A DNA stretch of 64,000 nt. Origin: JBEIHX01 sp040381075. GTDB taxonomy: Bacteria > Pseudomonadota > Alphaproteobacteria > Caulobacterales > Aquidulcibacteraceae. Of this stretch, positions 25,337 through 33,753 are shown one piece after another. The stretch is from contig JBEIHX010000008.1 of assembly GCA_040381075.1 (NCBI GenBank), positions 62,001 to 126,000 of the forward strand, written 5' to 3'. The stretch's first letter is position 1. The number at the start of each line of letters is the position of its first letter. Below the pieces are notes generated by a model that ran no database searches, was not told the DNA's origin, and was given only the letters and a program-made list of their open reading frames with translations. The translations under genes and the position numbers were made by a program.

Positions 25337-25388
25337 GCTTCGCCCCTGCGGCTCGCCGAATCGTCTCTCGACCGCTAGCGTCTCACCT

Positions 25389-26273
25389 ATGAGCGCCGCC
25401 GCGAAGACACGTCCCCTCCCCCCCGCAGCCGCAGAGAGGCCGGCAGGATCCGTTCATTCGCCCGGGGCCAGCAAGGCGGATATCGCCTACCAGGACCTGC
25501 TTGCAGACGTGCTCGCAAACGGCGTCGAGCGCAGCGATCGAACGGGTGTCGGCGTGCGGGGCGTCTTCGGGCGCCAGATGCGGTTTGACCTCGGCGACGG
25601 ATTTCCGCTGCTGACGACAAAGAAGCTGCACGTCAGGTCGATCGTCCTCGAACTGCTTTGGTTTCTGCGCGGTGACACCAATGTGCGCTGGCTGCAGGAA
25701 CGCGGCGTGTCTATCTGGGATGAATGGGCCGACGCCAACGGCGATCTCGGCCCGGTCTACGGCAGACAATGGCGCAGCTGGGCCGCACCCGACGGACGCG
25801 TGATCGATCAGATCGCCCAGGTTCGCGACCAGATCCGCACCAACCCCACCTCACGCAGGCTGGTCGTCACTGCCTGGAACCCGGCGGACGTTGACGACAT
25901 GGCTCTGCCGCCCTGCCACTGCCTGTTCCAGTTCCACGTCGCCGAGGGTCGGCTCTCGTGCCAGCTTTATCAGCGCTCAGCCGATATCTTCCTTGGAGTG
26001 CCGTTCAACATCGCCAGCTACGCACTGCTGACCGCCATGATGGCGCAGGCGACAGGCCTCCAGCCCGGTGAGTTTGTGCACACCCTGGGCGACGCGCATC
26101 TCTATCTGAACCACCTTGACCAGGCGCGCGAACAGCTGGGCCGTTCGCCATTTCCCGCGCCGCGCCTCACGCTCAATCCCCACAGGACGGATGTGTTCGC
26201 GTTTGAGGCCGGCGACATCGTCATCAACGACTACCAGGCCCATCCCGCAATCAAGGCGCCGATCGCGGTCTGA
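25389..26273 (+). CDS. thyA: Thymidylate synthase
   Basis: ThyA methylates dUMP to dTMP with methylene-tetrahydrofolate. All key parts are present: RTGVGVRGVFGRQMRFDL, the catalytic cysteine C176 in LPPCHCLFQFHV, and the dUMP-binding QRSADIFLGVPFNIASYA region. It is 294 residues, about 30 longer than the E. coli enzyme because of a Pro/Ala-rich N-terminus. The start at 25389 lacks a clear ribosome site and could be a few codons off. The 3' end overlaps convergent bpt by 23 bp. TrmFO, elsewhere in the window, uses the same folate. Confidence 0.96.
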   Translation: MSAAAKTRPLPPAAAERPAGSVHSPGASKADIAYQDLLADVLANGVERSDRTGVGVRGVFGRQMRFDLGDGFPLLTTKKLHVRSIVLELLWFLRGDTNVRWLQERGVSIWDEWADANGDLGPVYGRQWRSWAAPDGRVIDQIAQVRDQIRTNPTSRRLVVTAWNPADVDDMALPPCHCLFQFHVAEGRLSCQLYQRSADIFLGVPFNIASYALLTAMMAQATGLQPGEFVHTLGDAHLYLNHLDQAREQLGRSPFPAPRLTLNPHRTDVFAFEAGDIVINDYQAHPAIKAPIAV

Positions 26274-27012
26274 CCGGCCCGCTGTGCGGCTCGAAGTCGC
26301 CCCAGCCCTCCGCGCCCAGCACTTCGAGCGGGCGGAATTGCGCCTTGTAATCCATCTTCTCGGACCCGCGCACCCAGTATCCGAGATAGACGTGCGCGAG
26401 ATGTGCGGCAGCGGCGCGACGGACGTGATCCACGATCATAAAGGCGCCGAGACTGCGTCGGCGATCATCCGGATCGTAAAAACTGTAGACCATGGACAGC
26501 CCATCACCCAGGAGATCGGTCATCGCCGCCGCCTTCAGCTCGCCGGTCATCCGTGAACGGTATTCAATCAGAAAGGTCCGCACCGGGCTTTCTTCCACCA
26601 TGGCGGCGTAATCAAGCATGGTCATGTCGGCCATGCCGCCGTCAGCGTGCCGGCGATCGAGATAGCGTCGCAGGAGCCAGTACTGCTCCTCGGTCGCCTG
26701 CGCCTCACGCAATTCAACGGTCAGGTCGGAATTGAGTTTCGCCACCCGCCGCCAGCGCCGCGTGAAACTGAAGCGGGCGACCGGGATGCGCACCGACACA
26801 CAGGCGCTGCATGCCTCGCACGCCGGACGGTACGCGATCCGCTGGGAGCGGCGGAAACCGGCATTGGTCAGCGTGTCATTGAGATCGATGGCGTCCTGTG
26901 CGTCGTCGAGCGAGGTGAACACCTTGCGCTCCCGCTGCCCGGGCAGATAGGGGCATTGGCCGGGCGTCGTCAGGAAGAAGCGCAGCTTCTCGGTGACGAA
27001 GTGCTTGGTCAC
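26251..27012 (-). CDS. bpt: Aspartate/glutamate leucyltransferase (Bpt)
   Basis: Bpt adds leucine from Leu-tRNA to proteins starting with Asp or Glu, marking them for ClpAP in the N-degron pathway. The 253-residue protein shows the family features: FFLTTPGQCPYLPGQRERKVF, the cysteine-rich YRPACEACSACVSVRIPV, and SLGAFMIVDHVRRA with LGYWVRGSEKMDYKAQFRPLE. It starts with GTG at 27012, with agga 7 nt upstream. The last seven codons overlap thyA on the other strand. Confidence 0.96.
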   Translation of the reverse strand: MTKHFVTEKLRFFLTTPGQCPYLPGQRERKVFTSLDDAQDAIDLNDTLTNAGFRRSQRIAYRPACEACSACVSVRIPVARFSFTRRWRRVAKLNSDLTVELREAQATEEQYWLLRRYLDRRHADGGMADMTMLDYAAMVEESPVRTFLIEYRSRMTGELKAAAMTDLLGDGLSMVYSFYDPDDRRRSLGAFMIVDHVRRAAAAHLAHVYLGYWVRGSEKMDYKAQFRPLEVLGAEGWGDFEPHSGPVRPRSAP

Positions 27013-27226
27013 GGTGCTGTCCTATCGGCGTGGGCGGCGCCCTCAGTGGCGCAGGATAGTCGCATTTGCATGAACCGCGCCACTGCCGAATTCGCCGGCC
27101 GAACTCGCAGGCTCATAATCGGGCGTGGAGATCGCCCAAAGGCTCATCTCCTGCGCGCTGCCCCGCCATGGCAGCGGCGCATCAGCCCGTTTGTGCGCCA
27201 CCTCACCCATCCCGCCCCGCAACCGC

Positions 27227-28573
27227 TCAGGCCTGGTCGATGCGCGCGCGGTTCTCCGCCTGAGCCCTCTCATCGAGAGGAAATCCCCAAATGATCGCCG
27301 CCAGGGTGACATTGGCGATCAGTGGGAGGGCTACGAACAGCACCGTCAGCGCCGTCATGGCCGTTGCGCTATTGTCCGCGCCAAGCGACACCTGAAAGCC
27401 GAAGGCTGCGAGGATCGGATAGGTGAGGCCGGGCGCAAGGGCGAGGCCCAACTTCGAGGTGAGGAGCAGAAGACCGAAATACAGCCCCGTGCGCTGCTCG
27501 CCCGTGCGCAGGCGATCGACATCGACCACATCGGACATGATGGCGCGCATCAGAAACGGCACCGCGTTGGAGGCGATCCCGACCATCGCCATGACGATGA
27601 TCGCAAATCCCATGTGACCATGGGGAATGAGGGCGGTGCAGCATAGACCGACAGCCTGATAGACAGCAGCGACCGCAGCGGCGCGGTGTTTGCCGATGGC
27701 GAAGGCGACGCGCATCCAGATCGGCACGCCGATCAATCCGGCCACAAAGTAAACCAGCATCAGCAGCGGCGCTGTGTTGGGAAAGCCGAGACCATAGCTG
27801 AAGAAGAAGACAAAGAGGGCGCCGGTGACGCCCGGAGCGAAACCGGCCATCAGGTCAGCGGCCAGCGCCCTGCGCAGAGCCGCGTTCTGCGCAAGGGCTG
27901 CAACAGAGGCCTTGAGCGTCAGCGACTGCGGCGGCGGCTGGCGCGGTTCGGGCGCGGCGATCAGCGTGACTGCAGCCACCGGGACCAGCAGGACCACAAA
28001 GAACCATCCCATCGCCTGGACGCCCTCGGCGCGCCCGCCGAGGCCGGCGGCCTGCACGAGGGCCGGTACGGCGAGGATGGCGACCATTCCGAAAACGGCG
28101 GCCGCCTCCCGCCAGCCATGGATGCGGGACCGCTCATGATAGCCGGTGGCGATCTCGGCGCCCCAGCTGAGGTGACCAACGCTCGCCATGGTGAAGCCGA
28201 TATAGAGAACGAAGAGCACCACATAGAGATAGGCGAGCCCTGCCCCAGCGGGGGGATTGAAGAGGAACCACGCGGACACGATCAAAATGGGCAGGGATAA
28301 GGCGATCCAGATCTTGCGCCGTCCCCAGGGATGTTCTGTCCGATCCTGGGCGACGCCGATCGCCACATCCGTCACCAGGTCCCAAAGGCGCGCGACAGTG
28401 AACGCCGCACCCACGGCGGCCAGCGGCAGACCGACGGTTTCGGCATAAAAGGGCGGCAGGTAGACGACGAGCGGCAGCGTGAGGGCGACGAGCGGGGCGC
28501 CGAGAATGGCATAGGCGGCGACGACCCGGCCTGGCAGGCGGCGGGCGGGCGGCGGTGCGGCGTCCTGCGTCAT
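27227..28573 (-). CDS. GPH-type (MFS_2) sugar/cation symporter family transporter
   Basis: This 448-residue polytopic inner-membrane protein has about 12 spans. It has the GPH-family signature VARLWDLVTDVAIGVAQDRT and the loop EHPWGRRKIWI, followed by NPPAGAGLAYLYV. These transporters carry glycosides or related solutes with Na+ or H+; the substrate is unknown. ATG 28573 has a cggagag site upstream. It is followed on the same strand by bpt after a 214-bp gap with no recognisable element. Confidence 0.9.
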   Translation of the reverse strand: MTQDAAPPPARRLPGRVVAAYAILGAPLVALTLPLVVYLPPFYAETVGLPLAAVGAAFTVARLWDLVTDVAIGVAQDRTEHPWGRRKIWIALSLPILIVSAWFLFNPPAGAGLAYLYVVLFVLYIGFTMASVGHLSWGAEIATGYHERSRIHGWREAAAVFGMVAILAVPALVQAAGLGGRAEGVQAMGWFFVVLLVPVAAVTLIAAPEPRQPPPQSLTLKASVAALAQNAALRRALAADLMAGFAPGVTGALFVFFFSYGLGFPNTAPLLMLVYFVAGLIGVPIWMRVAFAIGKHRAAAVAAVYQAVGLCCTALIPHGHMGFAIIVMAMVGIASNAVPFLMRAIMSDVVDVDRLRTGEQRTGLYFGLLLLTSKLGLALAPGLTYPILAAFGFQVSLGADNSATAMTALTVLFVALPLIANVTLAAIIWGFPLDERAQAENRARIDQA

Positions 28574-28626
28574 GACTCTCCGGACTGGACAAACTGGCGG
28601 GCGGGCAAGGGTGGCGCGCCAGCGGC

Positions 28627-29262
28627 CTACGGAGCAATCGGAATCTGCACCTCGTTGCGCCGCATGAACCCCGGGGTCCAGGGCGGGTTGTAATAGGCAT
28701 AGATCGCCTCACCGGCCGGCTGGAGGCCTGCGCGCGTCATCCAGGCGCGCAAGGCCTGTTCCTTCGCGCTGGAGGAGTCGCGCGTGGCCATGCCGGAAAA
28801 CCGCACGACAGCAAGCCGGCGCGCAGGCTGGGCCCGCAGGCGTACGGCCGGGTCGTTGGGTTTGGGCATTGTGTCGAGGCGGGAGCCAGCAGGCATGATG
28901 AACCGCACAACCCAGCCTGCATCGTCGCGTTCACGCTGGACCGGCGCCGTCATGGCGATCCTGGTTCCGCGCTCGACCGCCACGGGCGCGGTCATGGCGA
29001 TCTTCGCGCCAGGCGAGTTGTCGCCGAAAATATAGTTCGCCAACGGGCGGAACCCGTCATTGGCAGGGTAGCGACTGGTGGATGGGACGACGACTTCTGC
29101 GACGACCATCGGGGCGTAGTCGCGGATCTCGAAATCGCCATCCGTGCGGGTCGCAACGTAGGGCGGTTCCTCAACGGCCATGGCAGGGCTCGAAGCGAGG
29201 GCGGCAAACAGAAAGACCGCGAAGAGCGCCATGATCGCGGCGACTGGATTGCGTTTGGACAT
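28627..29262 (-). CDS. SOUL haem-binding family protein, exported
   Basis: The 211-residue protein has a signal peptide (about residues 1-30, ending SPAMA) and a SOUL/HEBP-like domain: PPYVATRTDGDFEIRDYAPMVVAEV, GFRPLANYIFGDN, IAMTAPV twice, and the C-terminal YNPPWTPGFMRRNEV. These motifs are typical of the family, which binds haem or related tetrapyrroles in some members. ATG 29262 follows caggag at a good distance. It may be cotranscribed with the DUF4139 genes upstream, 54 bp away. Confidence 0.92.
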   Translation of the reverse strand: MSKRNPVAAIMALFAVFLFAALASSPAMAVEEPPYVATRTDGDFEIRDYAPMVVAEVVVPSTSRYPANDGFRPLANYIFGDNSPGAKIAMTAPVAVERGTRIAMTAPVQRERDDAGWVVRFIMPAGSRLDTMPKPNDPAVRLRAQPARRLAVVRFSGMATRDSSSAKEQALRAWMTRAGLQPAGEAIYAYYNPPWTPGFMRRNEVQIPIAP

Positions 29263-29315
29263 GCTCCTGGATACGCAGCCGGAAGGTGTCTGGACCACCT
29301 GCCGGCCGGCCGAGG

Positions 29316-30899
29316 TCAGCCGCCGCCCGGTTCAATCCACCGCACGGTGTAGCGCAGCGTCTGCGAGGCCCGCGCCGGAACCGGGACAAGAGCCCTCCTT
29401 TCTCCGTCAACCAGACGGAATGGCGTGGTTGCCCGCACGATTCGCTGACCTGGCCCGAGATCGGGATGAACGACCTCCACGATCGCAGCCGCAGCACTGG
29501 CGTTGGCGAGACGAACCTCGACCGCGGCCGTCATGCGCACGCGTCCGTCACGCATGTTGCGCCGGCGCAGCGCCGTCACTGTCGGCTGCGCCGTCACGGC
29601 GCTCGAGGCAGCGATCTCCAATCTCCAGTCAAGTCCGACGGCGGTGTCACGGATGTCATCCTGGCCAAGCAGCAGAGGCCCCCGGCCGGCGTCTCCCATG
29701 ACCCGCACCGCACCGCGCGGCAGCGGTACGCCGAGACCACGCGCCTCGTCGTTCCTGAACGCCAGCACAACGGTCGTGGCCTCAACGGACCCAGTCATGA
29801 ACCGCGGTTCTGCAAGACGGACGCGCCGGCGCGTCTCGTAGACAACGTCGGACCGGGCAAGGAACGCCACCTGTTTGGTCTGGTTCGCCGCGACACTGGT
29901 GGGCGCCGGCATTGTGTACAGCTGATAGTCTGACAGCTGTTCCTGGCGCATCATGGCATCGCCGTCCGCCATCACGGCCATCGCCATCTCCGGCGCCGGC
30001 GGCGGGGGCGGCGCCATCGCCGCCATCGGATAGGCCTTCATCATGCCGCGCGATGTGCGCTCCCAGAAGCGGTCGACCGGCGGCAGGTCGGTTGTCGTCT
30101 TCATCGGATAACAGGCGCGCTGGGCCATGTTGAAGACAGCTGCGCGCGTCGAGGGCGTGAACACGCGCGACAGGTCGCCAGCGACAACGCCAACGCCTGC
30201 ATCATCAAATCCGTTCGCGGCTGCGTTCGTCAACGAGACCCATCCGATCAACGTTGCAGCCCGCCGCGCCGGATCCAGGGTGGCGACATAATCGGCGCGC
30301 CAGGACAGACCGGTCGCCAGATAAGACAGGCTAAGCGTTGCACGCCCGGCAGGCGCGGCCGTCAGCGTCGTCGACAGCGTCGGCTTTGCGCGCAGACCCG
30401 CAGGCGTCTTTTCAAACACGAGACGCTCCGGCAGGCCAGAACATCCAAGCGCCTCGAAACGGTTCCTGAACGCGAGCGCGACGCCGTCGCCGGCAGCCTG
30501 CACCGTGGCGTCCTCGCGCACTTCGCCGCCCGTCGCCGGATTTGTGCGCACGAGCGTCACCCGCTCGCCGATTGACTTGGCGAGCAGGCTTCGCGGCGAC
30601 AGCCCGTCAAAATCGAAGTTGCGCTCAGCCTCCAACCCTTCGAAGCCGCGGATCACGGCGGACGGCGCAATGACGCTGTCCAGGACACCCTCAAAGGCGA
30701 TCTTGACCCGTCCGGCTGGCAGATCCACCGTCCGGGTTTCCGTGATCAAGGCCAGATCATCCCGATAGATCGTGACAAACACGGACTCGGCAGGCCCCGC
30801 CGTCACTTCCGGCACGCCGGGGGACGAGACTGTCTCGCCGAACGAGGGGGCCGCCCACAGGCAAGCGACCAGGACGCAGGGGGTGATCCGCAGGCGCAT
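29316..30899 (-). CDS. DUF4139 protein, exported, with Met-rich insert
   Basis: This 527-residue protein of unknown role has a signal peptide (1-22, ending PSFGE) and DUF4139 features: VTIYRDDLALITETR, the LVRTNPATGGEVRED motif, LSWRADYVATLD and AANQTKQVAFLA. It is about one third identical by eye to the upstream neighbour, so the pair is a tandem duplication. Around residues 290-318 it has a Met/Pro-rich insert (PMAAMAPPPPPAPEMAMAVM) missing from the neighbour. The ATG at 30899 shares one base with the upstream stop (tgatg). Confidence 0.86.
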   Translation of the reverse strand: MRLRITPCVLVACLWAAPSFGETVSSPGVPEVTAGPAESVFVTIYRDDLALITETRTVDLPAGRVKIAFEGVLDSVIAPSAVIRGFEGLEAERNFDFDGLSPRSLLAKSIGERVTLVRTNPATGGEVREDATVQAAGDGVALAFRNRFEALGCSGLPERLVFEKTPAGLRAKPTLSTTLTAAPAGRATLSLSYLATGLSWRADYVATLDPARRAATLIGWVSLTNAAANGFDDAGVGVVAGDLSRVFTPSTRAAVFNMAQRACYPMKTTTDLPPVDRFWERTSRGMMKAYPMAAMAPPPPPAPEMAMAVMADGDAMMRQEQLSDYQLYTMPAPTSVAANQTKQVAFLARSDVVYETRRRVRLAEPRFMTGSVEATTVVLAFRNDEARGLGVPLPRGAVRVMGDAGRGPLLLGQDDIRDTAVGLDWRLEIAASSAVTAQPTVTALRRRNMRDGRVRMTAAVEVRLANASAAAAIVEVVHPDLGPGQRIVRATTPFRLVDGERRALVPVPARASQTLRYTVRWIEPGGG

Positions 30900-32308
30900 C
30901 ACTTCGCCTTTTGATCCTTCTCTTCCGTGCCCTCGCGCAAGGTGAAGGTCACGACGGCTTCTCCGCGCGCGGGCGTGGCGACGTCAAAGCGATAGCTTTG
31001 CGCATCGATCCGGGTGGGCGTCATTGAGGATTCCAGGAACTCGTGATCCCCATCGATGCCGCCCTGCACGAACTGGATGGTCACCGGCTCGGCGCGCGCA
31101 TTGCGAAAGACGTAGCGCATCTGGGTCACCGTCACGCCCTTCACCGGTTCTTCCTGTTTCTCTACGGACGATTGGGCGGTCACGTCGAAGGCCGTGCCGA
31201 CATTGAGCTCAATCGTCGAGCCCTGCGCGATATGGCCGAGCGAATCCTCACCAATAAACTGAGCCCGCCCGGCTGAATCCTTCGCGTACAGACGCACCGT
31301 GCCGGCCGGCAAAGGCGCCCCAAGACCGGACGGCGTATCGTTCTTCAGGCGGAGCTTCACGCTGGCGCCTTCCGCATAGCGCTGGGACATCAAGCCGCTG
31401 CGCTCGACGAGATAGATCTTGTTGGCGCGCGCCTTTGGCGCATCCAGGAAGCTCACCTGTTTTGTCTGGTTCTCCGCAATCGTGGTCGGCTCCTTGAGCG
31501 TATAGAGATGATAGTCGGAGAAGGCCGTTTCATCGCTCTGTGCCCCGCCGACACCGCCGGCGAGCGCGCTCTCGATCACACCTCCGCCGTCTCCCGGCGA
31601 GCCAGCGATCAACTGGGTGCGGGCGTTCACATAGGCTGCGCCCGTCTGGTTCGTCAGCGTCACCCAACCCTGAAGATTGAGCGAGCCAGACTTTTCATCG
31701 AACAGGCCGACATAATCAGCCTGCCAGCGCACGCCGTTGGTCAGATAGCGCAACGTCGCCGTGCGTCTGCCGGCGGCGGCGCTGTTGACCGTAACAGACA
31801 GCGTTGGTTTGGCGCGCAGGTTGGGCGGGATGCGGTCAAACAGCACGCGCACGGGCAGACCGTCGTCACGCAGCACTTCAATGCGGTCGCCGATCTGCAG
31901 GACCACGCCTTCATTGGCGGAGAGCACCTTGGCGGTTTCGACAGTCTCCCTGCCGGTCGCCGGATTGGTGCGCACCAGCCGGATCGTTGACCCCACCGCC
32001 TTTTCCATCATCTTGTAGGGAGTGAGGAGATCGAAGTCGAAGTTCTGCTCCACGATCGAGACGCCATCGGCGGCAAGACTGACTGTCTCGGGCTGAATCC
32101 TCGCCGAGACGTTTGGGAACTCAAGGCGCGAACGGCCGGCGTCAACGCTCATGACACGCGCATCTTCGACCAAAGCCAGATCATTGTTGTAAATGGTGAT
32201 CGCGATCTTGCCGGCGTCTTGCCCGGCGGGCGGTTGGGCTGCGACCTGTTGGGCGGCGGCGCCGCCCGCCACGGCCAGCACCGCGGCGCTGAAAATCCAC
32301 TGACGCAT
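30899..32308 (-). CDS. DUF4139 protein, exported
   Basis: The 469-residue protein has a signal peptide (about 1-24, hydrophobic core IFSAAVLAVAGGAAA) and the same order of motifs as its downstream paralogue: ITIYNNDLALVEDAR, LVRTNPATGRETVE, VRWQADYVGLFDE, IAENQTKQVSFLD and the C-terminal TREGTEEKDQKAK-like tail. The beta-rich architecture suggests an envelope role, otherwise unknown. The ATG at 32308 follows ggagg. It is the first gene of a unit with its paralogue and perhaps the SOUL gene. Confidence 0.87.
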   Translation of the reverse strand: MRQWIFSAAVLAVAGGAAAQQVAAQPPAGQDAGKIAITIYNNDLALVEDARVMSVDAGRSRLEFPNVSARIQPETVSLAADGVSIVEQNFDFDLLTPYKMMEKAVGSTIRLVRTNPATGRETVETAKVLSANEGVVLQIGDRIEVLRDDGLPVRVLFDRIPPNLRAKPTLSVTVNSAAAGRRTATLRYLTNGVRWQADYVGLFDEKSGSLNLQGWVTLTNQTGAAYVNARTQLIAGSPGDGGGVIESALAGGVGGAQSDETAFSDYHLYTLKEPTTIAENQTKQVSFLDAPKARANKIYLVERSGLMSQRYAEGASVKLRLKNDTPSGLGAPLPAGTVRLYAKDSAGRAQFIGEDSLGHIAQGSTIELNVGTAFDVTAQSSVEKQEEPVKGVTVTQMRYVFRNARAEPVTIQFVQGGIDGDHEFLESSMTPTRIDAQSYRFDVATPARGEAVVTFTLREGTEEKDQKAK

Positions 32309-32513
32309 GGGACACGTCCTCCGTTTGGCCGGAGTCTACCCCGCTTTGCGGCGTTTTGGAGAGCGAATCGTCGCGCCCGCGCCGCGATGCGGGAGGATAC
32401 GTAGCGGCGCAGCGCCTCACCGCCGAGCCCCGACCGGCGTGCGCGCACACTCCGCAGCAGCCTGCGTCTTGCGCACCGGCCCTGTCGCGACTAGCTTCCG
32501 CGCCCTGACGCAT

Positions 32514-32590
32514 GCCGCCTTAGCTCAGATGGTTAGAGCGCCGGATTGTGGATCCGGAGGTCCCTGGTTCGATCCCTGGAGGCGGTACCA
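32514..32590 (+). tRNA. tRNA-His (GTG)
   Basis: The cloverleaf is complete: acceptor gccgcct pairs with aggcggt, anticodon loop ttgtgga on stem ccgga/tccgg gives anticodon GTG, and the T arm is ctggttcgatcccag-like. CCA is encoded. The acceptor has G1:U72 and A73, with no extra G-1, the form found in one alphaproteobacterial clade and unlike most bacteria. Confidence 0.98.
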
Positions 32591-32856
32591 CACCCCCGGA
32601 TTGCGCTGGCGCGCTGACTGCGCCGCCAAAAACATCGCACTTTCAAAAGACTGATCCGACCATCGGGCGATACGGCGGCACAGTCGCGCCCGCAATGGGG
32701 TGAGCGACAGGCCGGTCCGACTGTCGCTGTGGCGCGCCTGCCAGCGCGCGGTGTGGGCTGGTCGCCTGCCCGGCCCCTGCCAAACGGGCGCGCGCCGGTC
32801 ACCGCAGCAAGCGCCAGGCCATTGCCTCGCGCGCCACCCTGGGCTCTGCTGGCGCG

Positions 32857-33753
32857 ATGGCGCGCACTGCATTCATCCCTGCGAACGGCCTGACGTTCGA
32901 AACCGACATCGCCGGCAGCGGCGGGAAGTTCGCCCTGTGCCTGCATGGCTTTCCTGAGTCCAAGCAGTCCTGGCGCTTTCAGCTGCCCTTTCTGGCGACG
33001 CTCGGTTACGAGGTCTGGGCGCCCAATCTGCGGGGATATGGCGGTTCGAGCCGCCCGCGCGGCGTGGCCAACTATGCCATCGACAGGCTTACTGACGATG
33101 TCGCCGGCCTGATCGACGCAGGCGCCCAGGGTCGTCCCGTCACCCTTCTCGCGCATGATTGGGGCGCGCTGGTCGCATGGGCCTTCGCGGCGGACGCCAA
33201 ACGCGCGCTCGATCGTCTGGTCATCATGAACGTGCCCCACCCCGGCGTGTTTTTCGACCTGATACGCACGGACCGCGAGCAGCGCCGCAAGAGCTGGTAC
33301 GTGGCGTTTTTCCAGGCGCCATGGCTGCCTGAATGGCTGCTGACCGCGAGTGACGCACGCGGCGTGCGGCGCGCCTTTCACGACATGGCCGTCGACAAGA
33401 CCAATTTCGGTCCGGAGGTGCTTGACGCCTACGCAGCCAACGCCCGCCTGCCCGGGGCCATGACGGCGATGATCAACTACTACCGCGCAAACTTCGGCCA
33501 GAATGGCCCGATGGCCCGGTTCGCCCGCGGTATGGTCGCCCCCATAGAGACTCCGACCCTGCTGATTTGGGGGGAAGCCGATACGGCCCTCAGCGTGCGT
33601 GGCGCCGAGGGCTATGAGGGACTTGTGCGCGACCTCATGGTGCGCCGCCTGCCAAATGTTTCCCACTGGGTGCAGCAGGAAGCCCCGGACACGGTCAATG
33701 CGCTCCTCGGCGAATGGCTCGGTGCGCCGCGCCCGGGCCCTGCGCGCGGCTAG
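32857..33753 (+). CDS. Alpha/beta hydrolase (epoxide hydrolase-like)
   Basis: This 298-residue cytosolic hydrolase has the oxyanion motif HGFPE (30-34), nucleophile Asp101 in LLAHDWGALVAW, and the C-terminal histidine in NVSHWVQQE. An Asp nucleophile in HDWG is typical of epoxide hydrolases and haloalkane dehalogenases, which act through a covalent ester. The lid contains tyrosines that could be the epoxide-polarising pair, but this cannot be proven by eye. Its TAG stop shares CTAG with the stop of the convergent AtuA-like gene. Confidence 0.88.
   Translation: MARTAFIPANGLTFETDIAGSGGKFALCLHGFPESKQSWRFQLPFLATLGYEVWAPNLRGYGGSSRPRGVANYAIDRLTDDVAGLIDAGAQGRPVTLLAHDWGALVAWAFAADAKRALDRLVIMNVPHPGVFFDLIRTDREQRRKSWYVAFFQAPWLPEWLLTASDARGVRRAFHDMAVDKTNFGPEVLDAYAANARLPGAMTAMINYYRANFGQNGPMARFARGMVAPIETPTLLIWGEADTALSVRGAEGYEGLVRDLMVRRLPNVSHWVQQEAPDTVNALLGEWLGAPRPGPARG

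Noticed and set aside
32533..33666. Minus-strand frame of 377 codons over the hydrolase and tRNA-His
   Set aside because: It crosses a tRNA gene and a clear hydrolase gene on the other strand.
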